34,770 nt of DNA. Source: an uncultured Porphyromonadaceae bacterium. Lineage in GTDB: Bacteria; Bacteroidota; Bacteroidia; Bacteroidales; Muribaculaceae. The stretch lies in assembly GCA_947174335.1 (NCBI GenBank), contig CAMWIM010000020.1, positions 1 to 34,770 of the forward strand, written 5' to 3'. A program made the position numbers and the translations under genes. The notes under the pieces are model-generated. The model worked only from the letters and a program-made list of their open reading frames with translations. It was not told where the DNA came from and made no database searches. Position 1 is the stretch's first letter. Each line of letters begins with the position of its first letter. This document shows positions 15,212-24,062 of this stretch, one piece after another.

Positions 15212-16464
15212 TTATAGATTCGAAATAGTTCCGGCAAAAAGAATTGTCCCAGTGCTGTATTCTTCGATAAGGAACATAAACGGTCGATTGATGTCAATCG
15301 GAGTCAATGGATCGGATGGCATAGCACACGTCGGATCACCGGTAAAGACAGATGAAGTAGCCGCCTTAGTACCGCTCTCATCAACTTCAAACGTATTTTT
15401 TTGAATAAATTTAAAATTTCCAATATTATCATCTGTCATTTCACTCAAATCGGGATTTAACAATATTTCTTTTAAACCGAGAGCTTCAACAACTTCTCGC
15501 CCAACAAGATCCATATCATATTCAATCCTGAATTTTGGGAAACGAATTTTCCAAGAATTGTAATTTAAATTTGATTTAATATATTTCCAAGATTCTCGAT
15601 TTAGTTCCGACATTACAGTCTGAAGCGAAACACCATCATCAGGAAGTACAAAGTATATTGAATATGCACGATTACCATAATCTTTTTTATCACTGTCAAA
15701 TCATCACCAAAATAGGCTCCATTACAGCCCGAATACATTGTCGCAACTAATGACTTATTCCCATTTTGACTATAAAAGAAACGATTTTCAGTGTTGTCAG
15801 CTAAAATTTTAGCTGACCATTGTCCTTTAAAATATACGGCATTACATAATGCAAAAACACTGGCACTATTAAGCTGTCCATACTCAAAAATCTTAGGAAT
15901 CATTCCTTTTGTTGACGAGTTTGACCAACTATTGATTTTATCAACCGCATTCCTGTTATTAAAATCGAGTGAACCGGTAGCCGCATTATAAAACTCTGAA
16001 ATATTGTTTACAAATGATTGTTTTAAACCAACCGTATTATGTACCCATAATGAATTGGATATTGAAAAATCGACCGATTTATCTGCCACTGACAATTCAC
16101 GAACAATCCTATCATTAAAAGAATTCAAGCTGTTTATCGTAGCATCATCAGTCAAGTTCAGAAATCCAAAGACAGACTCTTGATAATTAGATGAGCCACC
16201 GTTTGCAAGCATTGAACAATCTTGAAAAAGGCTTAAAGGAGAAACAAGGATATTACTCATACTTTCTCCATTTTCCTTCAGATTAGTATTATATAAATCA
16301 GAAATAAACTTAAATGAAAAATCAATCTCTGAATTAACCACATTTTCCTCAGAGCGTGACAGGATTATATCTTGACGCTCCTTTTTCTTATTGTCATTTT
16401 CGACATTATCACATCCAGCCAAAAGGACAGACAAAAAAGCTATAAAAAGACATCTTTTTAGCAT
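15212..16464 (-). pseudogene. Serpin-family lipoprotein, split by a frameshift
   Basis: The gene encodes a secreted serine-protease inhibitor. The N-terminus is a lipoprotein signal (lipobox LLAGC, C18). Serpin landmarks follow: NILVSPLSL, the NAVYFKGQW signature and, in the second part, the reactive-centre hinge ESGTKAATSS and the RPFMFLI strand. The first frame runs from 16464 to a stop at 15613 (283 residues, the last about 20 non-homologous). Homology (DYGNRAYSIYFVLPDDG) resumes in another frame and ends at 15212. The switch falls in an A6 run (minus strand) at about 15683-15688; A7, or A4, would restore one continuous protein of about 417 residues. The reactive loop has small residues at P12-P8, which predicts an inhibitory serpin. 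Gut Bacteroidetes serpins are thought to block host or rival proteases. The locus is AT-rich. A real mutation, phase variation and a sequencing error are all possible. Confidence 0.88.
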
Positions 16465-16507
16465 AGTATCAACGTTTTATAAAATTACACAAGAAACCAA
16501 TCATTCA

Positions 16508-16542
16508 CAAATATACTACCCCCCCCCAAAAAAAATAACAAA
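16508..16542 (-). promoter_or_regulatory. Serpin promoter with a G9/T8 homopolymer in its spacer
   Basis: On the minus strand TATATTTG (16508-16515) is a full -7 box and TTTG (16539-16542) a full -33 box. The 23-base spacer consists mostly of nine G (16519-16527) and eight T (16528-16535). The consensus spacer is 19-21 bases, so the promoter is slightly too long as read. Loss of two to four bases from the tract would make it ideal. Transcription would begin near 16501, about 37 bases before the serpin ATG. Confidence 0.65.
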
Positions 16543-16587
16543 TATTAACTTTATAAGACGATTGCTGTAAACAAGCACTTTAACCCA

Positions 16588-16624
16588 TAAAAAAAGATGG
16601 TGCATCAAGATTGACACACCATCT
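16588..16624 (-). terminator. Intrinsic terminator after fabF
   Basis: AGATGGTG (16595-16602) and CACCATCT (16617-16624) pair across a 14-base loop. On the minus strand the hairpin is followed directly by a run of T (16588-16594). It ends the acpP-fabF transcript. Confidence 0.85.
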
Positions 16625-16653
16625 AAATATCAGAGGGAAATAGAGTCGTTAAA

Positions 16654-17919
16654 TTACTTCTCGTATTTCTTTACAATCACAGTTGCGTTGTGACCACCAA
16701 AACCAAATGAGTTTGAGAGAGCAGCACGCACGGGACGGTGCTGAGCTTTATCAAATGTGAAATTGAGTTTGTAATCAATTTCTTCATCAAGGTCATTGGG
16801 ATCGTGGTTGATTGTAGGAGGAACTATGTCTTCTTGAACTGCTTTTACACTGAAAAGTGCTTCAAGAGCACCGGTAGCACCGAGAAGGTGTCCGGTCATA
16901 GACTTAGTCGAGCTGATATTGAGGTCATAAGCATGGTCGCCAAAGACTTCTTTTACAGCTTTTACTTCTGAGCGGTCGCCAACCGGGGTTGAAGTACCGT
17001 GAGCATTGATATAGTCAATGTCCTCGGGTTTCATGCCGGCATCTTCAATAGCATTGCGCATTGAAAGAATCGCACCAAGACCTTCGGGGTGTGTAGCCGT
17101 GATGTGATAAGCATCAGCCGACATACCGCCTCCGGCAACCTCAGCATAGATTTTAGCACCGCGGGCAAGCGCATGTTCGAGTTCTTCGAGAACGAGAACT
17201 ACCGAACCTTCACCAATTACAAAACCGTCGCGCGACGCACTAAACGGACGAGAAGCGGTTTCGGGCGAATCGTTGCGTGTTGAAAGAGCGTGCATCGCAT
17301 TGAAGCCACCCACACCGGCAGGGAAAACTGCCGCCTCAGCACCACCGGTAACGATTGCATCAGCTTTTCCGAGACGGATAAGGTTAAATGCATCGATAAT
17401 GGCGTTGTTTGATGAAGCACAAGCCGAAACAGTACCGAAGTTGGGGCCGTGGAAACCATACTCCATTGAAACATGACCTGATGCGATATCAGCAATCATC
17501 TTAGGTATGAAGAATGGATTGTAACGGGGACCGCGGTCCTGGTTAACCGCATAGTTTCCGGCTTCTTCTTCAAAAGTGTGGAGACCGCCGATACCGGCAG
17601 CGATAATCACGCCGATGCGATCTTTGTTGACGTTAGGGTCATTTTCAATACCCGAGTCGAGAATTGCCTCGTTGGCGGCAGCCATCGCATACTGGGCATA
17701 GAGGTCGAGAGTACGACCTTTCTTGCGGTCAAAGTATTTGTCAGGCTCGAAGTTTTTAACTTCGCACGCAAACTGGGTTTTGAATTGACTTGCGTCAAAA
17801 TGGGTGATAGGTCCGGCACCACTGACGCCATTGATAGCGTTTTTCCAAGTGGTAGGGGCGTCGTTACCGATAGGGGTAACGGCACCGAGACCTGTCACTA
17901 CAACTCTTTTTAATTCCAT
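16654..17919 (-). CDS. fabF: Beta-ketoacyl-[acyl-carrier-protein] synthase II
   Basis: FabF condenses malonyl-ACP with acyl-ACP in the elongation cycle of type II fatty acid synthesis. The catalytic triad is clear: C167 in TVSACASS, H307 in NAHGTSTPVGD and H344 in STKSMTGHLLGATG. The N-terminal VVVTGLGAVTPIG and the C-terminal SNSFGFGGHNA glycine-rich loop are family hallmarks. The length of 421 residues is normal. The gene follows acpP by 46 bases on the same strand, the usual acpP-fabF pairing, and is closed by its own terminator. Cytoplasmic. Confidence 0.97.
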   Translation of the reverse strand: MELKRVVVTGLGAVTPIGNDAPTTWKNAINGVSGAGPITHFDASQFKTQFACEVKNFEPDKYFDRKKGRTLDLYAQYAMAAANEAILDSGIENDPNVNKDRIGVIIAAGIGGLHTFEEEAGNYAVNQDRGPRYNPFFIPKMIADIASGHVSMEYGFHGPNFGTVSACASSNNAIIDAFNLIRLGKADAIVTGGAEAAVFPAGVGGFNAMHALSTRNDSPETASRPFSASRDGFVIGEGSVVLVLEELEHALARGAKIYAEVAGGGMSADAYHITATHPEGLGAILSMRNAIEDAGMKPEDIDYINAHGTSTPVGDRSEVKAVKEVFGDHAYDLNISSTKSMTGHLLGATGALEALFSVKAVQEDIVPPTINHDPNDLDEEIDYKLNFTFDKAQHRPVRAALSNSFGFGGHNATVIVKKYEK

Positions 17920-17945
17920 TTAACAAATTAAAGTTTTACAAAAGG

Positions 17946-17969
17946 ATAATAAGCCTTAGTGCTTATTAT
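17946..17969 (-). promoter_or_regulatory. Hairpin at the acpP-fabF junction
   Basis: ATAATAAGC (17946-17954) and GCTTATTAT (17961-17969) pair around a six-base loop, and the acpP stop codon lies in one arm. It has no long T tract, so it is more likely an RNA-processing or partial-termination site that keeps acpP above fabF than a full terminator. Confidence 0.45.
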
Positions 17970-18214
17970 TTTCCTGCTACAGCAGCCTGCACGTAAGCGA
18001 TAGCGTCGCCTACAGTCTGGATAGTGTTAGCTTTATCTTCGGGAATTTCGATATCGAATTCCTGTTCGAGCTTCATGATGAGGTCAACAGTTTCAAGGCT
18101 ATCTGCGCCGAGGTCAGTAGTAAATGTAGCTGTTTCTGTTACTTTTGCTTCATCAGCGCCAAGGAGTTCAACGATGATTTCCTTTACTTTTGCTGCAACT
18201 TCTTCTTGTGACAT
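17966..18214 (-). CDS. acpP: Acyl carrier protein
   Basis: ACP carries growing acyl chains on a 4'-phosphopantetheine arm. The attachment serine is S39 in the DLGADSLETVDL motif. The 82-residue acidic helical protein has the normal four-helix pattern. The frame is open for 14 more codons upstream (MYIKNIINN...), but MSQEEVAAKV is the family start and lies after an A-rich, Bacteroidetes-style leader. fabF follows on the same strand. Confidence 0.97.
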   Translation of the reverse strand: MSQEEVAAKVKEIIVELLGADEAKVTETATFTTDLGADSLETVDLIMKLEQEFDIEIPEDKANTIQTVGDAIAYVQAAVAGK

Positions 18215-18299
18215 AATTGTTTGTTTTTTATTGTTAATAATATTCTTTATATACAATGGAAGATGTATTGATTTAAACCTTCCTTAGGTTTTCAGGGTG

Positions 18300-18331
18300 C
18301 AAAGTTACAAAAACTCTTTGATATAGCGAAA
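18300..18331 (-). promoter_or_regulatory. Probable promoter for acpP-fabF
   Basis: On the minus strand TAACTTTG (18300-18307) is a perfect -7 box, with TTTC 20 bases upstream as a near-match -33 box. The leader to acpP is about 80 bases and includes an AT-rich stretch. No FapR- or FabT-like operator is evident. Confidence 0.6.
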
Positions 18332-18430
18332 TTTAAATACAAATAAATTTTAAAAAGGCTGTTTTTATGCCCTCAAAGAGGTTTTTATTTACCTGCTTTA
18401 TCACTTTGACAGAGATACTTCCGCCATATT

Positions 18431-19957
18431 TTATCCTTGATGAGCGGGACGCAATAAATCGTTGACGGTTTTGACCGGATTAAACGTTGCAATCGGCACT
18501 TCGACAAAAATTGTCAACCAATCGCTCATTGCCCCGTTCCACAATCCGGGCAATTCAAGAGCCTTCAATTCTCGCCCGTGAAGCGATTTAGACGATATAA
18601 AACCGGTAGCGGGGTCAACGTGAGCCGGCAGGTCAAATTTCCGACCGTCAACATCTCTGATGTAACATACCAAGTCAACCGGATTGAAGTGGGTAGCCTG
18701 AGAAACCATAGCTTTATAGCCGGCATTATCCATGTCAATCTGAGTGCTTTCAAGAATTTGAGGAGAGAATGAACCGTCGGGATTGCGGGCGATATACGGA
18801 CCGCCACCGGGTTCTCCTTCGTTTCTCACCATACCGCAAACTCTCATCGGGCGATTGAGCTTTTCGAGAAGGAGTTCGGCAAGTTTATCGCCTTTCAAAC
18901 TGTTAAAACGATCATCTTTCACGCAGAATACCTTATTAAGATATGTAACCATATCAGCCAGATCGCCGGCTGTATATTTTTTATTTCTTAGCATATCAAT
19001 ATAGCGGGCTACGAGGTCGTGATTCTGGATAAGAACTCCGGCAATCACCTTTTTATATCTCAGTGTCGCATCACGGAATGAGTCAGGCACAACATTATCG
19101 ATATTTTTCACAAACACGACAGTCGTGTCAATCGCATTCAGATTTTGAATCAACGCACCGTGACCTCCAGGGCGGAATACAAGATTGCCGTTATCTCTAA
19201 ACGGCGTGTTGTCGGCATTGGCAGCTATCGTGTCGGTTGACGGCAACTGCTCGCTGAGCGATATGTTGAATTTCACACCCGTCTTGCTCTCGATTGCGGG
19301 CAATGCACTTTTTATCTTATCTTTAAACAAGTCCTTATGAGAGCCTGAGACGGTGAAGTGCAAATTCACATCTCCATTAGCCGACGTGGCGGTCTGGGCA
19401 CCCTCCATCAGTTGCTCTTCGAGCGGAGTACGTGTTGATCCGTCGGCATATCGGTGGAACGTCAAGAGTCCTTTCGGCAGATTGCCGTAATTCATTCCGT
19501 CGGGCAAAATTATCGCTGAAATCACATCACGATTACGACCTTCGGCAATCAATTGGTCCACGTTTTTTGAATAGAGACGTTTAACCGTTGCATCAAGCTC
19601 ATCAAAAAAAGCCAACTGATGAATACTCTTCAAAAGCTTATCTACGTCACTATCGGGCTTGGGAGAGTCAGTATCACCCTCGGCGAAAGCAAACAGAGCC
19701 TTAAACATTCGAGATGCGGCTCCCGAAGCCGGCACAAACTTCGTTACAGTCCCGCCATCAGCAAGATATTGATGCCAGCGGCCCATTGCCATTTCCTCAG
19801 CAATATGGTCAAGCGACAATATGCCGTTACCGACGCGGGCGGTTGAATCAAGCACAAGATAGGGGAAACCGGTTGCAAACCGATCAAGCTGTTGCTTCAC
19901 CTCTTCGGGTGTAATGCCTTTCTCCTTGAGGAGGGTCAAATCTTTTTCAGTTAACAT
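18431..19957 (-). CDS. DUF4301 family protein
   Basis: A 508-residue cytoplasmic protein recognised as DUF4301, a family found mainly in Bacteroidetes, with no established function that I know. Conserved-looking stretches include FVPASGAASRMFKALFAF (about 73-90), a glycine-rich phosphate-loop-like turn in which SGAASRM may bind a nucleotide or sugar nucleotide. Others are FRPGGHGALIQNLN (about 266-279) and VRNEGEPGGGPYIARN near residue 377. These glycine-rich segments recall nucleotidyltransferase-like folds, but that is inference. There is no signal peptide or membrane helix. It has its own promoter between it and the TPR gene. Confidence 0.85.
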   Translation of the reverse strand: MLTEKDLTLLKEKGITPEEVKQQLDRFATGFPYLVLDSTARVGNGILSLDHIAEEMAMGRWHQYLADGGTVTKFVPASGAASRMFKALFAFAEGDTDSPKPDSDVDKLLKSIHQLAFFDELDATVKRLYSKNVDQLIAEGRNRDVISAIILPDGMNYGNLPKGLLTFHRYADGSTRTPLEEQLMEGAQTATSANGDVNLHFTVSGSHKDLFKDKIKSALPAIESKTGVKFNISLSEQLPSTDTIAANADNTPFRDNGNLVFRPGGHGALIQNLNAIDTTVVFVKNIDNVVPDSFRDATLRYKKVIAGVLIQNHDLVARYIDMLRNKKYTAGDLADMVTYLNKVFCVKDDRFNSLKGDKLAELLLEKLNRPMRVCGMVRNEGEPGGGPYIARNPDGSFSPQILESTQIDMDNAGYKAMVSQATHFNPVDLVCYIRDVDGRKFDLPAHVDPATGFISSKSLHGRELKALELPGLWNGAMSDWLTIFVEVPIATFNPVKTVNDLLRPAHQG

Positions 19958-19991
19958 GAGATCAGACTTTTATAGGATTAATATTATTTGG

Positions 19992-20022
19992 CTAAGATAC
20001 TAATTATTTTGGAATGGCTCAA
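19992..20022 (-). promoter_or_regulatory. Probable promoter for the DUF4301 gene
   Basis: On the minus strand TTG (20020-20022), a 20-base spacer and TATCTTAG (19992-19999), a seven-of-eight match to the -7 box. It lies in the 79-base gap between the TPR gene and DUF4301. Confidence 0.5.
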
Positions 20023-20036
20023 TATATTTTTCAATT

Positions 20037-22085
20037 TTAACGATTCATTCGTTTCAGAAGGTTATAAGAAGGCAATACTCCAAGTTCGCCCGCTTTTGAC
20101 AAATCGTCGGCTCCTTTTTGTCGCTGACCGAGCTGCATGTAGATGTAACCACGGTTATAATATGCCTCTCCAAAATCGGGTTTCAACTCGACCGCCTTGC
20201 TGAACAAGCTGAGAGCTGATGTATTATCGCCGGCTTCAGCAAGGATTACACCTTTATTAAAATAGGCAAACGGATTTCGCGGCGAAAGCTCAATCACCTT
20301 GTCAAAATCGTTTATAATTTCTTTGATTGTATTTCTAACGCGGGTGTTTGCCGACCCAAAATCTTGCTTAGTGTTTGACAATGCCTTTGTCGATGACTCG
20401 TTTCGTTCAAAAATCATTTGCTGATAGCGTGCGATTGCTCTCATAAGGTAAGCCATCTCAAAATCAGACTTCAATTCAATGGCCTTTGTAAAGTCTTGAA
20501 TTGCGCCTTCATAATTTCTGATTGTCATAAAGTCCATTGCTCGACCGAAATAGTCGATTGCACGTGGTTGATGAGTGGGAATATATGAATTGTAATATTC
20601 TATCGACTGGAAATGACGTGCGACCGATGCCTCATCTTCAAGTGGCGAATCATCTTCGGTTACCTGCAGGATGAATCGGAGCGAACGAGTAGCGTTGATA
20701 TCATCAACCTCCTTTATATAATAAGGAGTTTCTTTCAGCTGGTTTGTCGTGACATAATAAGCCAGACGGAACATCGGTCTCATCTGAACAGCTACATCAC
20801 GGTCTTGAACACGACCTCTGATGCTCTTGTTGTTAAACTCACGGTCAACGTCATGGCTGTTCTCGATTGTCAGCAATGTTGAGAAGCGTTGAGATATGAG
20901 TTTGTCGGGACTACTGTCGTCAGTTTCGGCTTCAGATGTTGTTGTATCACCTTTCTCACCCTCATCTTTTTGCGCATCTTTATTTGCTTTTGCGGCTTTT
21001 GAAAGGGCAAGAGCCTTGTTATAATCTTTTTCGGCATTACGTTTGTCGCCCATCTCGTCGTAGATTCTGAAACGGGTGAAATAAGCTCCGTCAAAATCGG
21101 GGAACGCCTCGACAACCTTGTCAATGTCGGCTATAGCCTTTCGATAATCACGATTCTGTTCATAAAGAATGGCACGGTTGAAAAGTGCACGATAATCATC
21201 AGGATCAAACGACAACACTTTTGTGAAGTCGGCAATCGCGCGGTCACGATCGCTAACTTCGGCACGAAGAAGTCCTCGGTTGAAATATGCAATCTGACTC
21301 ATCGGGTCAAGACTGATCGCATAATCATAGTCAGCCATCGCTCCGAAATAGTCATCTAACTTATATCGCAAAAAAGCACGGTTTACAAAGAATCCGGCAT
21401 AATGAGGCTGTAATTTAATCGCCTCATTCATATCGGACAACGCACGATTGAAATCTTCCTCACGTTTAATTGCGATATCGGCACGAATCACGTAGGCATT
21501 GACAGAATTGGGGTTAAGCGAAATAACTTTATCAAGATCGGCAAGGGCGGCAACCGTATCTCCGGTTTGCAAATACAACCGTGCGCGTCCAAGGTATGCG
21601 TTATCAAATTTAGGATGGGCTTTGAGCAATTTTTCATAGCTTTCAGCCGCGCCTTCATAGTCTTTAACATCTTCAAGCGCAATCGCTTTATTGAACAAAA
21701 TGCTGCGGTTGTCAGGCAGCTGGGCGAGCGCGGCATCATAGTCGGCAATAGCGAGTTGTGGCTTTTCGAGATTTTGATATGCCACTCCCCTCACCTCGTA
21801 GGCATCTGCTATAAACGGGTTACGCTCAATTGCAAGAGTCGCATCTTCCGATGCTCCTTTATAGTCATCAAGGTTAAGCTTGGCAATGGCTCTGTAAAGA
21901 TAGGGCTGGGCAAGATAGGGCTTTGCCTGAATGACCTGATTAAAATATTGAATAGACAACATATAGTCTTCAAAGTACAAAGCGTTACGCCCGACTTGAA
22001 GAACCTGATCGGTATTAATCTGCCCGAACGAAGCGAAATTTGCCCCAACGAGCATGATGAGAGAGATAATCAGCTGTCTAATCAT
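20037..22085 (-). CDS. Exported tetratricopeptide-repeat protein
   Basis: A 682-residue protein with an N-terminal signal peptide (MIRQLIISLIMLVGANFASFG) and at least a dozen TPR units of the form A-x-x-D-x-x-x-A-I-x-L-x-P. A first block occupies about residues 25-385. After a charged, low-complexity linker (about 385-410) comes an approximately 100-residue non-TPR segment with beta character (about 415-520), and a second TPR block runs to the C-terminus. It is presumably a periplasmic or outer-membrane-associated scaffold; partners are unknown. It begins five bases after the lepA stop, so it is co-transcribed with a translation factor, an odd pairing. The start ATG gives a clean signal peptide. 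Confidence 0.9.
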   Translation of the reverse strand: MIRQLIISLIMLVGANFASFGQINTDQVLQVGRNALYFEDYMLSIQYFNQVIQAKPYLAQPYLYRAIAKLNLDDYKGASEDATLAIERNPFIADAYEVRGVAYQNLEKPQLAIADYDAALAQLPDNRSILFNKAIALEDVKDYEGAAESYEKLLKAHPKFDNAYLGRARLYLQTGDTVAALADLDKVISLNPNSVNAYVIRADIAIKREEDFNRALSDMNEAIKLQPHYAGFFVNRAFLRYKLDDYFGAMADYDYAISLDPMSQIAYFNRGLLRAEVSDRDRAIADFTKVLSFDPDDYRALFNRAILYEQNRDYRKAIADIDKVVEAFPDFDGAYFTRFRIYDEMGDKRNAEKDYNKALALSKAAKANKDAQKDEGEKGDTTTSEAETDDSSPDKLISQRFSTLLTIENSHDVDREFNNKSIRGRVQDRDVAVQMRPMFRLAYYVTTNQLKETPYYIKEVDDINATRSLRFILQVTEDDSPLEDEASVARHFQSIEYYNSYIPTHQPRAIDYFGRAMDFMTIRNYEGAIQDFTKAIELKSDFEMAYLMRAIARYQQMIFERNESSTKALSNTKQDFGSANTRVRNTIKEIINDFDKVIELSPRNPFAYFNKGVILAEAGDNTSALSLFSKAVELKPDFGEAYYNRGYIYMQLGQRQKGADDLSKAGELGVLPSYNLLKRMNR

Positions 22086-22090
22086 TATTA

Positions 22091-23878
22091 TTAATCAAGT
22101 TTCAGCACAGCAAGGAACGCCTTTTGCGGCACCTCAACCGAACCAATCTGTTTCATTCTTTTTTTACCTTTTTTCTGTTTTTCAAGAAGCTTGCGTTTAC
22201 GCGAGATATCACCTCCATAACATTTTGCGGTCACATCTTTACGCACAGCTTTGATTGTTTCGCGAGCAATGATTTTGGCACCAATCGCCGCCTGAACCGC
22301 AATATCAAACTGCTGACGCGGGATGAGTTCCTTTAATTTTTCACACATCTTGCGACCGAAAGTCACCGCATTGTCAACGTGGGTCAACGTCGAAAGCGCA
22401 TCGACACTCTCACCGTTCAACAATATATCGAGTTTCACGAGTTTTGATTCGCGGAAGTCGTGGATATGGTAGTCAAACGATGCATATCCTTTTGAAATCG
22501 ACTTCAGTTTGTCGTAGAAGTCAATCACAATTTCACCGAGCGGCATATCAAATGTCAGTTCGATACGATTGCCCGAAATATATTCCTGTTTGATGAGTTC
22601 GCCACGCTTACCGAGACACAGGGTCATAATCGGACCGATATAATCGGCAGCGGTAATCACCGATGCCCGGATATATGGCTCTTCGATATGATCAATCATA
22701 GTGATATCGGGGAGTCCCGACGGATTGTGCACCTCAGTCATCTCCCCTTTTTTATCGTACACGCGATATGAAACGTTGGGTACCGTCGTAATAACCTCCA
22801 TATCAAACTCACGGCTCAGTCGTTCCTGAACAATCTCCATGTGTAGAAGCCCGAGAAATCCACATCTGAAACCAAAGCCGAGAGCAGCTGACGATTCTGG
22901 AGTAAACGTCAAACTTGCATCGTTAAGCTGGAGTTTTTCAAGCGAAGCCCTAAGATTTTCAAAATCTTCAGTCTCAATCGGATAAACACCGGCAAACACC
23001 ATCGGTTTAACCTCTTCAAACCCGTCGATTGCCTTGTCACAGGGGTGTTCAACGTGGGTAATCGTATCTCCGACACGAACCTCTTTAGAAGTCTTTATAC
23101 CAGAAATAATGTAACCCACATTTCCTGCCGAAAGCATCTCACGGGGCGACATATCAAGTTTCAAAACGCCGATTTCATCAGCATGATATTCCTTGCCTGT
23201 TGAAACGAACTTCACAAAATCGTTTTTGCGAATCGTTCCGTTCACAATTTTATAATAGGCTATAATACCGCGGAACGGGTTAAAAACCGAATCAAAAATC
23301 AAAGCCTGCAAAGGAGCTTCGGGGTCGCCTTCGGGCGCCGGAACTCGATTGACGATCGCTTCAAGAATTTCAGGAATACCTATACCGGTTTTACCACTGG
23401 CACGGATAATTTCCTCGCGCTTACATCCGAGCAACTCGATAATCTGGTCTTCAACCTCATCGGGCTTAGCCGAGTCAAGGTCAACCTTATTAACAATCGG
23501 GATGATTTCAAGATCATTCTCAATTGCCATATACAAGTTTGAAATTGTCTGTGCCTGAATACCTTGAGAGCCGTCAACAATCAACAGAGCGCCTTCACAG
23601 GCAGCGATTGAACGCGAAACCTCATAACTGAAGTCAACGTGTCCCGGCGTATCAATGAGGTTGAGCACATACTTCTCTCCATTAAGATTATATTCCATCT
23701 GGATAGCATGGCTCTTGATAGTAATTCCGCGTTCGCGTTCAAGTTCCATATCGTCAAGCACCTGAGCCTGAAGATCTTTTCCGGCGACAGTGTCGGTATA
23801 TTCGAGAAGGCGGTCGGCAAGCGTCGACTTACCATGGTCAATATGAGCAATGATGCAGAAATTTCGTATATTCTTCAT
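22091..23878 (-). CDS. lepA: Elongation factor 4 (LepA), ribosomal back-translocase GTPase
   Basis: LepA is a translational GTPase that acts on stalled or mistranslocated ribosomes and affects initiation and subunit assembly. G1 is AHIDHGKST (about residues 11-19), G2/switch I lies near [12 protein letters not shown]3 is DTPGHVDF and G4 is [10 protein letters not shown]. Domains II, III and V follow, and the C-terminal LepA-specific domain ends in the basic [19 protein letters not shown] segment. The start at 23878 ([10 protein letters not shown]) gives 595 residues, the family norm; the frame extends 21 codons further back but without homology. It has a consensus promoter and is followed at five bases by the TPR gene. 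Confidence 0.98.
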   Translation of the reverse strand: MKNIRNFCIIAHIDHGKSTLADRLLEYTDTVAGKDLQAQVLDDMELERERGITIKSHAIQMEYNLNGEKYVLNLIDTPGHVDFSYEVSRSIAACEGALLIVDGSQGIQAQTISNLYMAIENDLEIIPIVNKVDLDSAKPDEVEDQIIELLGCKREEIIRASGKTGIGIPEILEAIVNRVPAPEGDPEAPLQALIFDSVFNPFRGIIAYYKIVNGTIRKNDFVKFVSTGKEYHADEIGVLKLDMSPREMLSAGNVGYIISGIKTSKEVRVGDTITHVEHPCDKAIDGFEEVKPMVFAGVYPIETEDFENLRASLEKLQLNDASLTFTPESSAALGFGFRCGFLGLLHMEIVQERLSREFDMEVITTVPNVSYRVYDKKGEMTEVHNPSGLPDITMIDHIEEPYIRASVITAADYIGPIMTLCLGKRGELIKQEYISGNRIELTFDMPLGEIVIDFYDKLKSISKGYASFDYHIHDFRESKLVKLDILLNGESVDALSTLTHVDNAVTFGRKMCEKLKELIPRQQFDIAVQAAIGAKIIARETIKAVRKDVTAKCYGGDISRKRKLLEKQKKGKKRMKQIGSVEVPQKAFLAVLKLD

Positions 23879-23911
23879 TCTTTTGAAAAATCGTCGATAT
23901 AATTCAATTTG

Positions 23912-23942
23912 CAAAGATACTATTTTTTCTTTAACGTGCAAA
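23912..23942 (-). promoter_or_regulatory. Bacteroidetes-type promoter for lepA-TPR
   Basis: On the minus strand TTTG (23939-23942), a 19-base spacer and TATCTTTG (23912-23919). Transcription would begin near 23905, about 27 bases before the lepA ATG. It is divergent from the NagB-like gene on the other strand. Confidence 0.78.
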
Positions 23943-24033
23943 ATCGCAAGCTTTCAATTGTTTACTATTCTAAAAATTTGTTATTAAATCTTATTTTTAG
24001 ACAATCACCGTATATTTATAAAAAAATATTATC

Positions 24034-24041
24034 TATATTTG
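24034..24041 (+). promoter_or_regulatory. Probable -7 box for the NagB-like/PIG-L gene
   Basis: TATATTTG lies 21 bases before the ATG and matches TAnnTTTG. No good -33 TTTG is present 19-21 bases upstream, so activity may depend on an activator. Confidence 0.5.
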
Positions 24042-24062
24042 CATCAATAAGAACAAAACCAA

